A DNA stretch of 64,000 nucleotides from positions 1-64,000 of the forward strand of contig JAHHTL010000007.1 in assembly GCA_020024635.1 (NCBI GenBank), written 5' to 3'. Position 1 is the first letter of the stretch, and each line of letters begins with the position of its first letter. Source of the DNA: Ruminococcus sp. (GTDB lineage: Bacteria; Bacillota; Clostridia; Lachnospirales; Lachnospiraceae). Position numbers and translations under genes: made by a program. The notes below the pieces were generated by a model. That model saw only the letters and a list, made by a program, of their open reading frames with translations. It was not told the DNA's origin and did no database searches. Below, piece by piece: positions 6,701 to 17,007 of the stretch.

Positions 6701-8056
6701 TTAATCAACTTCGTAACAAAAGATTTTTTTCATACTAAACTTGTATACAATAATCGACACTATAGGACTGATGATATCTGAAATCGGTTCTGCAAAAAAA
6801 GTCGCTTTTGCCCCAAAAAACATAGGTAACATAAACAGAGCTACGAAATAAACCGCTTTTCTAAATGTAGAGAGTGGAAGCGAATATTTTACTTGACCAA
6901 GTCCCGTAAATCCATCTACAATCGCATACTGGAGCGCTAATGGAATCACAGCAAGTGTACAAATTCGAATAGCACGAATAGCCTCTTTTGCAATGAGCGC
7001 CTCTGACGTAAATAAACGAACAAACACGCCTCCTGCCATCTGTCCTATGATAAACAGGATTGTGGTATATGCCACTGACAAAAGCATAATATATTTTTCC
7101 GCTTCTTTAACACGACTTGTGTTCTTCGCTCCATAATTATAGGCAAGTATGGTTTGTGTTCCCCCTGTAATCCCTCCTAATGGCATGGTAACTACAAGCA
7201 TGAAACTTTGAGCGATGGTTGCACAAGTAACCAGCAAATCTCCCTGTTTTACCCCACCATAACTTTGCAAAATAGCATTCATCGCAATGATCATAATATT
7301 ATCTGCCGCAATAATAATAAAAGGGGTGATACCGATGGATAAAATTTTTCCCATGATTTTCCATCGATATCCGCCAAATCCGATTCGTACCACCGCTCGT
7401 TTTCCCATTAAGAAAGATAACACATATACACAGCTGAAGAACTGTGAAATAACCGTTGCAATTGCCGCTCCGGCTACTCCCATGTGGAATCCAAAAATAA
7501 AAACTGGATCGAGCACAATATTTAAAATAGCACCAATAAGCACAGACTGCATGGCAATCTTTGAAAATCCCTGACAGATAATAAATTGATTCATTCCTAC
7601 TGACATAAGCGCAAAAACCGTTCCGGTAAGATAAATGGAAAAATATGTTTCCGCATATGGTAATGTAGTTTTACTTGCACCGAACATTTCTAACATCGGA
7701 ACTCTGATTGGATACACAATGAAAGCCATTCCCACGGAAAAAATTAGTAGCATTAAAAATGCATTGGATAAAATCCGTTTGGCCTCTTCTTTATCTCCTT
7801 GTCCCATTTTCATACTCATAAGTGGCGCTCCTCCCACTCCAACAAGAAACGCAACGGCGCCGATCATTGTTACCACCGGTCCGCATACCCCAACTCCTGC
7901 CAGAGCATTTGCACCCACTCCTTTGATATTTCCTATATACATTCTGTCTACAATACTATAAAAAACACTGACAAATTGTGCAAGCATACTTGGAAACGCA
8001 ATGCGAAATACCAGTTTTTTGATTGCATCATTTCCGAGATCGTTTTCTAATTTCAC
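6701..8056 (-). CDS. MATE-family efflux transporter
   Basis: This 451-residue protein has the twelve-helix, two-lobe pattern of the multidrug and toxin extrusion family (DinF/NorM-like), with an N-terminal A-F-P-x-x-x-x-Q-x-V-x-x-x-Y-x-x-x-D segment (FPSMLAQFVSVFYSIVDRMY) and internal repeat halves. It exports small cationic or drug-like compounds in exchange for Na+ or H+; the substrate cannot be read from sequence. The start is a GTG behind GGGGGAA. It is the third gene of an apparent operon, 22 bases after the yitT-like gene, which in turn follows the nudC-like gene. No terminator was found between its stop and the brnQ promoter. Confidence 0.9.
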   Translation of the reverse strand: MKLENDLGNDAIKKLVFRIAFPSMLAQFVSVFYSIVDRMYIGNIKGVGANALAGVGVCGPVVTMIGAVAFLVGVGGAPLMSMKMGQGDKEEAKRILSNAFLMLLIFSVGMAFIVYPIRVPMLEMFGASKTTLPYAETYFSIYLTGTVFALMSVGMNQFIICQGFSKIAMQSVLIGAILNIVLDPVFIFGFHMGVAGAAIATVISQFFSCVYVLSFLMGKRAVVRIGFGGYRWKIMGKILSIGITPFIIIAADNIMIIAMNAILQSYGGVKQGDLLVTCATIAQSFMLVVTMPLGGITGGTQTILAYNYGAKNTSRVKEAEKYIMLLSVAYTTILFIIGQMAGGVFVRLFTSEALIAKEAIRAIRICTLAVIPLALQYAIVDGFTGLGQVKYSLPLSTFRKAVYFVALFMLPMFFGAKATFFAEPISDIISPIVSIIVYKFSMKKIFCYEVD

Positions 8057-8078
8057 TTTTCCTATTCCCCCTTACCTT

Positions 8079-8942
8079 TTACTCTGCTTTAAACCCTGAA
8101 CCTACAACTTCGTTAGATTCCATAATTACAATAAATGCCATTGGATCCACCTCTTTTGCCATTTTTCGTATGGTATACATCTGCTTATTATTGCAAGCAC
8201 ACATAACCACATCTTTTTCTGTCTCAGAAAAACTTCCTTTTCCTTTTAAAATTGTAGAACCTCTTCCGGAGTACTTATCAATTTTTCTGCAGACTTCTTT
8301 TCCTTTCTCGGTTACGATAAACGTCATTTTCCCTGAATCAATTCCATACATAATTTTATCCATGACAACAGTCAAAAGATACGCTATGATTACTCCATAA
8401 ATGGTACCATCCACATCTCCAAAAGTAATTCCTCCAAGTGCAACAACGAACATATCTAAAATAAAAACAATTTTTCCCAAACTAATATGAGGATTTTTAA
8501 TTTTTACCGCCATTGTAATAAAATCGGCTCCACCCGTAGATGAATTATTCATAAAAATCAACGTATAGCCAAGTCCTGAAAAAACACCGGTGCAAAGAGC
8601 TGCCAACATTCGATCTCCTGAATATACCGGAAGCAATGTGACAACATGGTCAATCACAAATGAGGTGATGATAATGGAGCGAATCGAATGCGCAAAAAAC
8701 TGTTTTCCCAATGTTTTATAACATCCGATTGCGATAGGAATATTTAAAATCACACTCATAGCTCCAATTGGAATCTGAAAGAGATGGTAGAAAATTAACG
8801 CGATTCCTGAAATTCCCGCCAACGGAAAGGATTCATTGACCGCAAAATTATAAATACCAATCCCTATTAACAATCCTCCCACAATATCTATCATGCAATC
8901 GTACAATATCTTTATCACTTTATTATCTTTATTTCGTTTCAT
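8079..8942 (-). CDS. YitT family membrane protein (DUF161/DUF2179)
   Basis: This 287-residue protein has five or six hydrophobic segments in the first ~200 residues (YitT_membrane), then a cytoplasmic DUF2179 domain containing G-R-G-S-T-I-L-K-G-K-G-S-F-S (about 228-241). It belongs to a widespread Firmicutes family without a firmly established function. RBS AAAGGAG precedes the ATG. It lies between the nudC-like and MATE genes with gaps of 14 and 22 bases, so the three are co-transcribed. The G-S-S/T-x-G-A-D motif (NNSSTGGADFITMA) in a membrane segment is typical of the family. Confidence 0.85.
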   Translation of the reverse strand: MKRNKDNKVIKILYDCMIDIVGGLLIGIGIYNFAVNESFPLAGISGIALIFYHLFQIPIGAMSVILNIPIAIGCYKTLGKQFFAHSIRSIIITSFVIDHVVTLLPVYSGDRMLAALCTGVFSGLGYTLIFMNNSSTGGADFITMAVKIKNPHISLGKIVFILDMFVVALGGITFGDVDGTIYGVIIAYLLTVVMDKIMYGIDSGKMTFIVTEKGKEVCRKIDKYSGRGSTILKGKGSFSETEKDVVMCACNNKQMYTIRKMAKEVDPMAFIVIMESNEVVGSGFKAE

Positions 8943-8956
8943 CTTTTTTATCTCCT

Positions 8957-9793
8957 TTATCTCTTTCCTCTTTTAAATTGCATAATCATCTCATTTGTAA
9001 GACTATCTCTTTTGGATTCTACTGGAATTTCTTCCCTTGAAAACCACGTTGCAACTGCTAATTCTTCTTTGTCCAATCTGATCTGATTGTCTCCATCTAA
9101 CTCACAAAAGAACCCCATTAATACGGTCTCACTAAAGGACCATGGCTGACTTTTATAATACTGAATATTTTTCACTTTCAGACCGGTTTCTTCCATTACT
9201 TCTCTTTGAACGGTTTCTTCTAATGACTCTCCGATTTCCGTATACCCTGCAATTAGTGCATAATTTTTATACACACCTTTTGCATATTTGGAAAGCAAAA
9301 TACGATCGTTGTGTGTCACTGCAATAATGACGGCAGGTGAAATTTTAGGATACTCCATCTGATGGCAGTTCTCACAATAAAGCATTCTCTCGTTTGCATC
9401 TTGTTTTAGTAAATTTCCACACTTCCCACAAAATTGATGTGTATGATACCAATTATAAAGCTGATACCCTGTAATTCCTGCAAAAGCAAGATACTGTGGA
9501 TCTACCTCTCGAAACGCCCAAATACTCTCCATCAAAAACTCGGGATGTTCTTCGATCTCAACTGCTGATACCAAATAAAATTTTTCATGATCTATTGTAA
9601 ATAAATATGTTGCATTATCATAAATACTAGGATTTTCCTTGTCTAACTCTTTAAATCTAGGAAATCGGATTCCACTCTCTGTATATGTCAGAAGACAGGA
9701 CTTCTTTTGATAGTACAATGCGATACTGTTCTCATCCGGAGGGGTGGGAATGTACTCATTGTGATATCTATAAGGTGCAATATCTTGTATCAT
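8957..9793 (-). CDS. nudC: NAD+ diphosphatase / NADH pyrophosphatase (Nudix)
   Basis: This 278-residue protein cleaves NAD(H) to NMN(H) and AMP, or removes NAD caps from RNA in other bacteria. It has the full NudC layout: an N-terminal domain, a zinc ribbon (C-x2-C at CGKCG and C-x2-C at CENC about 15 residues later), and a Nudix box GYTEIGESLEETVQREVMEE with all metal-binding glutamates, followed by the SQPW motif of NudC-type enzymes (KSQPWSFSETVLMGF). The ATG at 9793 is chosen because AGAGAGG lies seven bases upstream; a 12-residue longer reading is possible. It is the first gene of the nudC-yitT-MATE operon. Confidence 0.9.
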   Translation of the reverse strand: MIQDIAPYRYHNEYIPTPPDENSIALYYQKKSCLLTYTESGIRFPRFKELDKENPSIYDNATYLFTIDHEKFYLVSAVEIEEHPEFLMESIWAFREVDPQYLAFAGITGYQLYNWYHTHQFCGKCGNLLKQDANERMLYCENCHQMEYPKISPAVIIAVTHNDRILLSKYAKGVYKNYALIAGYTEIGESLEETVQREVMEETGLKVKNIQYYKSQPWSFSETVLMGFFCELDGDNQIRLDKEELAVATWFSREEIPVESKRDSLTNEMIMQFKRGKR

Positions 9794-9935
9794 GTCTAAA
9801 CCTCTCTTTTTCCATTTCCAGTCTATCATATCATAAATTTCAAAATATTTTTATCATTGTTCACAAAATTATCAGTTTCTCACACATCTTTTGCAAGAAA
9901 ATCCCATTTGTTTTGATAGTATTGCTATACATAGC

Positions 9936-9974
9936 AACGGCTACAATCCGCTATTTACGCGGATTGCAGCCGTT
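9936..9974. terminator. Strong hairpin downstream of malQ
   Basis: AACGGCT-A-CAATCCGC (9936-9951) pairs with GCGGATTG-C-AGCCGTT (9959-9974), 15 pairs with one mismatch and a seven-base loop. A T-rich tail follows on the plus strand, where there is no gene to terminate. On the minus strand it lies 43 bases after the malQ stop but lacks a U-tract and is followed by a second small palindrome, GCTATACATAGC (9924-9935). Termination of malQ is the likeliest role but not certain. The rest of 9794-10016 shows nothing else clear. Confidence 0.5.
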
Positions 9975-10016
9975 TTCTTCCTTTTCTGACTAACATAAAT
10001 TTGTGTCGACAAAAAA

Positions 10017-11486
10017 TTATTTTCTTGAAATTATATCTCTTCGATACTTTAATAGTTCCTTTTCCATGTTCCCAAATTCTGGCATACGCCATTCCCAGTT
10101 AGGGGTTCCCACTGTTCCCGGAGTATTCATATGGCCTTCTTTTCCCAATCCAAGAATATCTTGTGCGGGCAGAATTACATATTCAGCTTTGCTTTTTAAT
10201 GTATACAAAATGAATCTGTCTTTTACGCTTCCTTTACCAAGACCTTTTCTTTTTAAAAAACGGCGAACCTTGCGTTTTGCTGCTGTTGTAAGATTTCCGT
10301 ACCATTCCATTAACGTATCATTATCATGCGTTCCTGTATACAATATAACATTTTCCGTTTCCTTTGAAATATCACGTGCATACTTTCCTTTTGTTTCTAT
10401 GGAAAATACTAATATTTTCATTCCTTTGAGATGATAGTAATTTTTTAATTCAAGGACTTCCGGACGTAGATCTCCTAAGTCTTCCGCCACCAGATTTAAT
10501 CCTGGTATCTTGTTTTTCAGTGCAGCAATAACCTCATAGCCAGGAGCTTCGACCCATTCTCCTTCTATGGCAGTTGGACAACTTGCAGGAATTTTCCAGT
10601 AAGTATCAAAGGCACGGAAATGATCAATTCGAATGATATCAAATAATTGATTACAATATCCGATCCGATCAATCCAAAATTGATAATTTGTCTTCTCGAT
10701 ATACTCCCAATTATAAATCGGATTCCCCCATCGCTGTCCTGTTTCGCTAAAATAGTCTGGTGGCACTCCTGCTATAAAAGTCGGTCTTCCTTCATTATCC
10801 AAAAGAAAATTTTTCTTTCCCGACCATACATCTGCAGAATCCACCCCTACATAAAATGGAAGATCCCCCATAATTTGAATCCCACTCTCGTTTGCCTTGG
10901 TTTTTAATTTTATCCATTGTGTGAAAAATAGATATTGCAAAAATTCTTGATACTTTGCTTCTTCTTCGACTGTAATTGGCAACTGCGATCTAATCTCTGT
11001 CCAGTCTTTCTCATTTTGTTTCCACTCATTCCAACACTTTTCACCATTCGTGGATTTCAAAGCGCGAAACACGCCATATTTTTGTACCCATGGTTGTGTC
11101 ACAAATTCTCTGTATTTTTCATCTTTATGCATGCCTTTATTTCTAAATATGTTATAGGCATTCTTCAAATATGGTTCCTTAAAGTTTCTTACTAAATCAT
11201 ACTCAATTTTTGTCATTTTTTCTCTATAAGGCGGAACTATTTCTTCTAAAAGTCCCTCTTTATAGAGCAGTTCCAAGCTGATATAAAGTTCATCACCTGC
11301 ATAAGAAGAATAAGGCTGATACGGCGAATTGCCATATCCCAATGGATTTAATGGCAAAATCTGCCAGATTTTAATTCCGTTTTTTTTCAAAATTTCAATC
11401 CACTGATATGCCGATTCTCCCATGTCACCAACCCCAGTTTTCGATGGCAATGCCGACACTGGCATTAATATTCCTGTTTTTTTCAT
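10017..11486 (-). CDS. malQ: 4-alpha-glucanotransferase (amylomaltase, GH77)
   Basis: This 489-residue enzyme transfers maltooligosaccharide segments between glucans, releasing glucose and building longer chains for phosphorylase. GH77 motifs are intact: MGDLPFYVGVDSADVW, the nucleophile aspartate in IRIDHFRAF (about residue 290), the acid/base glutamate in AEDLG, and the transition-state aspartate in GTHDND. The ATG at 11486 has GGAGGG seven bases upstream. It is the last gene of the maltodextrin unit, 65 bases after glgP, giving the standard MalQ-phosphorylase pair for cytoplasmic breakdown of imported maltodextrins or glycogen. Confidence 0.95.
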   Translation of the reverse strand: MKKTGILMPVSALPSKTGVGDMGESAYQWIEILKKNGIKIWQILPLNPLGYGNSPYQPYSSYAGDELYISLELLYKEGLLEEIVPPYREKMTKIEYDLVRNFKEPYLKNAYNIFRNKGMHKDEKYREFVTQPWVQKYGVFRALKSTNGEKCWNEWKQNEKDWTEIRSQLPITVEEEAKYQEFLQYLFFTQWIKLKTKANESGIQIMGDLPFYVGVDSADVWSGKKNFLLDNEGRPTFIAGVPPDYFSETGQRWGNPIYNWEYIEKTNYQFWIDRIGYCNQLFDIIRIDHFRAFDTYWKIPASCPTAIEGEWVEAPGYEVIAALKNKIPGLNLVAEDLGDLRPEVLELKNYYHLKGMKILVFSIETKGKYARDISKETENVILYTGTHDNDTLMEWYGNLTTAAKRKVRRFLKRKGLGKGSVKDRFILYTLKSKAEYVILPAQDILGLGKEGHMNTPGTVGTPNWEWRMPEFGNMEKELLKYRRDIISRK

Positions 11487-11551
11487 ACTATAACCCTCCA
11501 CGAATGCAAACACATCGAGTCCTTTTTTAACTTCCAGATATATCTCTTATT

Positions 11552-13813
11552 TTATAAGTGCCAGATCTCGTTGTTATATTCTGTAATTGTTCGATCTGAG
11601 GAAAAGAAACCGGCCTTAGCAATATTCATCAGCATTTTTTTCGACCATGACTTTCTATCTTCATAATCTTCTAACATCTGTTCCTTTGTTTGAATATAAT
11701 CTTTTAAATCAAGCAATGCCATAAACCAGTCTTTTTCAACAATCTCCTTATGCAAACGAGTCAAATTCTCTTTATCACCTATTTGAATCAACTCTTTACT
11801 AACAATAAAATCTACTAATTCCTGAATTAGTGTATCAGATTCATACAAGTTTGTAGCGTTATATTCCCCTGTTTCATATAACTTGATAATTCGTTCTGAT
11901 TTTTCACCAAAAATATAGATATTCTCTTCCCCAACTAATTGATGAATTTCCACATTAGCTCCATCTTCTGTTCCTAATGTCACCGCTCCATTCAACATAA
12001 ACTTCATATTCCCTGTTCCAGAAGCTTCTTTAGAAGCTAACGAAATTTGTTCTGAAATGTCACACGCCGGAATTAATTTTTCTGCCTTCGTCACGTTATA
12101 ATTTTCTACCATGACAATTTTTAAATATGGAGAAACTTCCGGATCCTTTTCTATGAGCTGTTGTAAACAAAGAATGAAATGAATGATATCTTTTGCGATA
12201 ATATAAGCCGGCGCTGCTTTGGCGCCAAAAATCATCGTTAAAGGACGCTTTGGCAAATTTCCTTTCTTGATTTCTTTATATTTATAGACTGCATACAACG
12301 CATTCATCTGTTGCCTTTTATACTCATGAAGACGTTTTATTTGAATATCGTAAACAGAATTCTCATCGATATCTACATTTTGAGTCATCTTTAAATATCT
12401 CTTTAATTCCTTCTTGGCTTCCTGTTTAATATCCAGAAATCTTTTTAGAACCTCTTCATCCTTCTCAAAGGCTAATAATTTTTCTAATTCTTGTGCATTT
12501 TCAAAATACTCAGCTCCAATCAGCTCTTTTATGTATTCTGACAACTTGTGATTACAGTGTATGAGCCAACGCCGAAATGTAATTCCATTTGTTTTATTAC
12601 TAAACTTCTGAGGATAAATCTCGTAAAACAGCTTCAGTTCAGATTCTTTTAATATTTGTGTATGAAGAGCCGCAACTCCATTTACGGCATATCCAAAATG
12701 AAGATCTATATGCGCCATATGTACTAAATTTGTGTCATCAATAATATAAACTCTAGGATCATGAAAATCTCTTTTTACTCTTCGATCCAAGTCATAAATA
12801 ATTGGCATTAAATGAGGTACCACCTTCTCCAGATAATCAATTGGCCATTTTTCCAGTGCCTCTGCTAAAATAGTATGATTGGTGTACGCACAAGTCTTTC
12901 TGACAACATCCACTGCAGTATCTATATTAAAGTGTTTTTGTTCTGTTAAAATTCGAATCAACTCTGGAATTATCATTGTTGGATGTGTATCGTTAATCTG
13001 AATACACACATATTCATGTAAATGATACAAATCAATTCCTTTTTCTTCCGCTTCTTTAATGATCAATTGTGCCGCATTACTTACCATAAAATATTGCTGA
13101 TAAATTCTTAAGAGTTTTCCATCTTTATCACAATCATCAGGATACAAGAAAAGCGTAAGATTTTTCTCAATGTCCTTTTTGTCAAATTGGATCCCGTTAT
13201 GAATAATACTTTCGTCGACTGTATCAAGATCAAAAAGATGTAGTTTATTGCATCCTTGATTGTATCCCGGAATATCAATATCATACATGGTAGAGTGTAA
13301 CGTAAAATTATGAAATGGAACCTCAAAACTTACATCCGTTTTCGTCAACCAACTATTATCCGTAATCCATGGGTTCTTTTTTTCCTGTTGTTTATAATCA
13401 GAAAACTTTTGTAGAAACAATCCCTCATGGTAATTAAGCCCAATTCCATCTCCATTCAATCCAAGCGTTGCAATCGAATCTAAAAAGCAAGCCGCCAGTC
13501 GTCCAAGACCTCCATTCCCTAAAGAAGGTTCTAATTCGATCTCTTCAATTTCAGTTAAACAATGTCCATGCCTTTCCAACACTTCCCTTACTTCGTCAAA
13601 AATCCCCAGATTGATTAAATTATTCGACAACAATTTTCCAATTAGGAATTCTGCTGAAATATAATATAATTTTCTAGTCCCACTATTGCGATTCATTGTA
13701 CGCATTTTTTCTTTTGTAAATTTTAAAAGAGCAATATAGAGTTCTTCGTTTGATGCCTTATCAAGAGACTCCCCTAAAATAACTTCTAATTGTTGTTCCA
13801 ACTTTTGATTCAT
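11552..13813 (-). CDS. glgP: Glycogen/maltodextrin phosphorylase (GT35)
   Basis: This 753-residue enzyme releases glucose-1-phosphate from alpha-1,4-glucans using pyridoxal phosphate. The PLP-binding lysine lies in [15 protein letters not shown] (about residue 602), and the N-terminal half has the family's E[15 protein letters not shown] motif. The protein is slightly shorter than the E. coli enzymes (about 800), mainly at the N-terminus. The start at 13813 (MNQKLEQQ) is chosen because a longer reading would overlap malG; the AAAGGTG upstream is rather distant. It is co-transcribed after the permease gene, which argues that its natural substrate is imported maltodextrin as well as stored glycogen. 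Confidence 0.95.
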   Translation of the reverse strand: MNQKLEQQLEVILGESLDKASNEELYIALLKFTKEKMRTMNRNSGTRKLYYISAEFLIGKLLSNNLINLGIFDEVREVLERHGHCLTEIEEIELEPSLGNGGLGRLAACFLDSIATLGLNGDGIGLNYHEGLFLQKFSDYKQQEKKNPWITDNSWLTKTDVSFEVPFHNFTLHSTMYDIDIPGYNQGCNKLHLFDLDTVDESIIHNGIQFDKKDIEKNLTLFLYPDDCDKDGKLLRIYQQYFMVSNAAQLIIKEAEEKGIDLYHLHEYVCIQINDTHPTMIIPELIRILTEQKHFNIDTAVDVVRKTCAYTNHTILAEALEKWPIDYLEKVVPHLMPIIYDLDRRVKRDFHDPRVYIIDDTNLVHMAHIDLHFGYAVNGVAALHTQILKESELKLFYEIYPQKFSNKTNGITFRRWLIHCNHKLSEYIKELIGAEYFENAQELEKLLAFEKDEEVLKRFLDIKQEAKKELKRYLKMTQNVDIDENSVYDIQIKRLHEYKRQQMNALYAVYKYKEIKKGNLPKRPLTMIFGAKAAPAYIIAKDIIHFILCLQQLIEKDPEVSPYLKIVMVENYNVTKAEKLIPACDISEQISLASKEASGTGNMKFMLNGAVTLGTEDGANVEIHQLVGEENIYIFGEKSERIIKLYETGEYNATNLYESDTLIQELVDFIVSKELIQIGDKENLTRLHKEIVEKDWFMALLDLKDYIQTKEQMLEDYEDRKSWSKKMLMNIAKAGFFSSDRTITEYNNEIWHL

Positions 13814-13842
13814 ATTTGTATTTTTACACCTTTCGTCTGATT

Positions 13843-14682
13843 TTAACCTTTTACTGCTCCGGCAGCCACCCCTTTGATAATATGCTTCTGGCATGACAAA
13901 TAAAAAATAATAACCGGAATTACTGCTAATATTAGAGCCGCCATAACTGCCCCCATATCCACTCGACCATAACTTCCTTTCATATACTGAATTGCAATTG
14001 AAATCGTTTTATACTTATTCAGATCGAGTACCAAATATGGAAGCAAAAAGTCATTCCAAATCCACATTGTTTCTAAAATCCCAACCGATATATACGTTGG
14101 TTTCATGATTGGAAGTACTACACTAAAAAAAGTACGCAGAGGAGTACAGCCATCTATCATCGCTGCTTCTTCAATTTCTAAAGGAATTGACTTCACAAAT
14201 CCACAAAACATAAATACTGCAAGACCTGCTCCAAATCCCAAATATATAATAATAATTCCCCAAGGAGTGCGAAGTCCTGTACGATCAGCTACTAAAGACA
14301 AGGTAAACATTACCATCTGAAAAGGAACAACCATGGAAAATACACAAAGCAGGTAAAACAGTTTGGTAAATTTTGAGGTCACTCTTGTAATATACCAAGC
14401 ACACATGGAAGTACACACTAAAATAACCAACACCGATCCCACTGTAATAAATATAGTCCAGCCAACAGCACTTAACAAGTCGTATTTTTCAATTGCAGTG
14501 AAATAATTTTCTATTCCTGTGAATGTTTTTTCCACTGGCATTTGAAAAGGTTCTTTATTGATATATACTTTTTTCTTGAAAGAATTCATTAATACAATTA
14601 AGATTGGCAAAATATATACAATACCTATTATTGTAAATACTCCTGTTCCAAACCAACTTAAAACAACTTTTTTTGTCTTCAT
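13843..14682 (-). CDS. Carbohydrate ABC transporter permease (MalG type)
   Basis: This 279-residue membrane protein has six hydrophobic segments and the binding-protein-dependent transport signature E-A-A-x2-D-G-x8-P ([15 protein letters not shown], then VLP), which contacts the transporter ATPase. It forms the inner-membrane channel with the preceding MalF-like subunit, sharing the layout of CUT1-family sugar transporters. AAAGGAGG precedes the ATG; the gene follows directly on its partner's stop. Neighbouring glgP and malQ point to maltodextrin as substrate. No ATPase gene is present in the window, so a shared MsmX/MsmK-type ATPase encoded elsewhere is expected. Confidence 0.9.
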   Translation of the reverse strand: MKTKKVVLSWFGTGVFTIIGIVYILPILIVLMNSFKKKVYINKEPFQMPVEKTFTGIENYFTAIEKYDLLSAVGWTIFITVGSVLVILVCTSMCAWYITRVTSKFTKLFYLLCVFSMVVPFQMVMFTLSLVADRTGLRTPWGIIIIYLGFGAGLAVFMFCGFVKSIPLEIEEAAMIDGCTPLRTFFSVVLPIMKPTYISVGILETMWIWNDFLLPYLVLDLNKYKTISIAIQYMKGSYGRVDMGAVMAALILAVIPVIIFYLSCQKHIIKGVAAGAVKG

Positions 14683-15525
14683 CTACTGTTGAACCTCCTT
14701 TGACCTTGTGATCCGCAATTGAATCATACCGATTGTGACAACTAAAATGAAAAACAATACTGCTTTTGCCTGTCCTACTCCTTCCCAACCAGTACGTCCA
14801 TAGAACGTGTTAAAGATATTAAGAGCCATCATTTCTGACATTTTAGCTGGTTCACCCGCTGTTAATGACAGGTTTTGATCAAACAACTTAAATCCATTTG
14901 TAATGGACAAAAACATACAAATCGTAATGGATGGCATCATCATCGGAATGGTAACTTTCCATAGACGCTGCAATCCATTTGCTCCATCAATCTGTGCCGC
15001 TTCGATTACATCTCCTGGAATTGATTGTAATCCTGCTATGTATATGATCATCATATATCCAATCTGTTGCCAACTTACAAGGATAATTAATCCCCAAAAG
15101 CCAAACCATTCATTTAATGCTAATGCAGTCTCGTATTTCGCTAAAATTCCATTAAATATCAGTTGCCATATGTATCCAAGTACAATCCCTCCAATTAGAT
15201 TTGGCATAAAAAACACAGTTCGAAAAATGTTTGTTCCACGTATTTTTTGTGTCAACGCCATCGCCAGAACAAAAGCGATCACATTGATTACCACCAAAGA
15301 TGTAATTGCAAACAATGCTGTATACCAAAACGAATGCCGAAATACAGTATCTTTCAAAGCCTCTACATAATTGGTAATTCCAATAAATTTTGCATCTGTA
15401 ACCGTTGTAAATTTGCAAAATGATAAACCAATTCCCATAACGAATGGAATGATGAATCCAAGTATAAATGCAAAAAGTGTTGGAAGCATAAAAATTGGCA
15501 TATATTTTTTCATGGATTTTTCCAT
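14683..15525 (-). CDS. Carbohydrate ABC transporter permease (MalF type)
   Basis: This 280-residue permease has six membrane segments and an EAAQIDGANGLQRLWKVTIP loop, the coupling motif to the ATPase. It lacks the long periplasmic loop of enteric MalF, as is normal for CUT1 permeases in Firmicutes. AAGGAGGG lies eight bases before the ATG. It pairs with the MalG-like gene that begins at its stop codon and with the binding protein 71 bases upstream. Together they import an oligosaccharide, most probably maltodextrin judging from glgP and malQ downstream. Confidence 0.9.
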   Translation of the reverse strand: MEKSMKKYMPIFMLPTLFAFILGFIIPFVMGIGLSFCKFTTVTDAKFIGITNYVEALKDTVFRHSFWYTALFAITSLVVINVIAFVLAMALTQKIRGTNIFRTVFFMPNLIGGIVLGYIWQLIFNGILAKYETALALNEWFGFWGLIILVSWQQIGYMMIIYIAGLQSIPGDVIEAAQIDGANGLQRLWKVTIPMMMPSITICMFLSITNGFKLFDQNLSLTAGEPAKMSEMMALNIFNTFYGRTGWEGVGQAKAVLFFILVVTIGMIQLRITRSKEVQQ

Positions 15526-15596
15526 TATTACAATCCCTCCTTAAAAAAGCGACGAAGTACCGTGCCCTCCGCCGCTTTTATTATAACTGTCTTTCT

Positions 15597-16895
15597 CTAT
15601 TTTGCTGCTGCTGCTTCTGTTGCCCATCCATTCACAAATGCATGAACAACTTTATCCCAGTTTTCATCTGTTTGATCCGCAGCATAAGCTGTAAGAGCTG
15701 ATCCTAAACCATTTTTCCACTCTTCGGAAGGCATCGTAGAAAAATTCCATGATACCGGAGTCTTCCCTTTTTCCAAATATTTGTTTGCTTCATTTACAAG
15801 CACATTCTCAGACTCAAGATTAGACTTAAACGGAATTACAAACCCCATATCTTTGCACATAGCTTCAACACCAGTCTCTGAAGTTACACACCAGTTCATA
15901 AAATCCAAGGTTGCTTTAATATCTTCTTTCGAAGCTTTTGCATTTACACACCAATAATTTTCCGTTCCAGTACAAACGCTTTGCTCTTCTTCTCCCTCTA
16001 CCCCAATATAAATTGGAAGCATGCCAAGATTTTCGTCTCCAAGTTCCGCTACGTTATTGTATTCCCATGTTCCATTTTGATAGAATACCGCTTCTTCTGT
16101 TACAAAGTCTGCTGTAGCGTCATCTGCAGTCTTTGTAGAAATCTCTGTTGGTTTACATGTTGCATTATTAATGTAAAGATCCCAAATCTGACGATACTGA
16201 GCAAGATAAGTTCCTTTAATTGCATCCGTATTGTCAATTCCCTCTTCTTTGTATTCATAATAAATTGGAAGATTTGCTAAGTGTGTTTTAAATCTCCAAT
16301 CAGATGAGCCATCCATTCCTGCAGATGTAAATGCGGAAAATCCGAGTTCCTCTTTTCGTGCCGTAATATCTTCTGCAACTTTTTTTAAACTATCGAAGTT
16401 TTTAATATCTTCTGCAGAATACCCTGCCTTTTTTAATAATTCTTTGTTATAAATAATTCCATAGTTCTCGATTACATAAGCAATTCCGGACATTTTATCT
16501 CCGTCCATCAATGTAAAACTGTCATCTATAATCTGCTTTGCAATATCTGAATCTTTCAAATCATAACAATACTCTTTCCACCCTTCTAGTCCAACTGGTC
16601 CATTTACCTGAAACAAGGTAGGTGCATCTGTTTTCGCCATTTCTGATTTGAGTGTTTTCTCATATTCCCCTGAGGCAGCCGTTAATACAGTTACTGGAAC
16701 TCCAGTTTCATCTGTATACCTGTCTGCTAATTCTTGCCAGTATTCATCTGCTTCTGGTTTAAAGTTCAAATAATATACTTTTCCCTTTCCGTTTTTCTTC
16801 GTTGTTGTTTCATTTGTAGAGCTTCCACATCCGGCAATGATTCCTGTTGCCATCACAGCCGCAACGATCACAGCCAACATTTTTTTCATTTTCAT
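15597..16895 (-). CDS. Extracellular sugar-binding lipoprotein of the maltodextrin transporter
   Basis: This 432-residue solute-binding protein begins with a lipoprotein signal (MKMKKMLAVIVAAVMATG, then IIAGC with the lipidated cysteine at 22) and continues as a family-1 extracellular substrate-binding protein (MalE/MsmE class). It is anchored outside the membrane and delivers sugar to the two permeases encoded next. AAGGAAAGGAG precedes the ATG. A 112-base AT-rich gap separates it from the sensor-linked lipoprotein gene upstream and probably contains its own promoter, as binding proteins are usually made in excess. Substrate specificity is inferred from glgP and malQ. Confidence 0.92.
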   Translation of the reverse strand: MKMKKMLAVIVAAVMATGIIAGCGSSTNETTTKKNGKGKVYYLNFKPEADEYWQELADRYTDETGVPVTVLTAASGEYEKTLKSEMAKTDAPTLFQVNGPVGLEGWKEYCYDLKDSDIAKQIIDDSFTLMDGDKMSGIAYVIENYGIIYNKELLKKAGYSAEDIKNFDSLKKVAEDITARKEELGFSAFTSAGMDGSSDWRFKTHLANLPIYYEYKEEGIDNTDAIKGTYLAQYRQIWDLYINNATCKPTEISTKTADDATADFVTEEAVFYQNGTWEYNNVAELGDENLGMLPIYIGVEGEEEQSVCTGTENYWCVNAKASKEDIKATLDFMNWCVTSETGVEAMCKDMGFVIPFKSNLESENVLVNEANKYLEKGKTPVSWNFSTMPSEEWKNGLGSALTAYAADQTDENWDKVVHAFVNGWATEAAAAK

Positions 16896-17007
16896 AATTG
16901 CTCTCCTTTCCTTCTGTTAATTAACTTGTAATAATTTCTAAAATTAATATAACAAAAACAAAAGAAAACCTATAATAATAATTCAACTTAAAATGCAAAA
17001 AAATATA

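Noticed and set aside
14903-15370. A 155-codon plus-strand frame opposite the MalF-like permease
   Set aside because: Fully antisense to the conserved permease and without a ribosome binding site.
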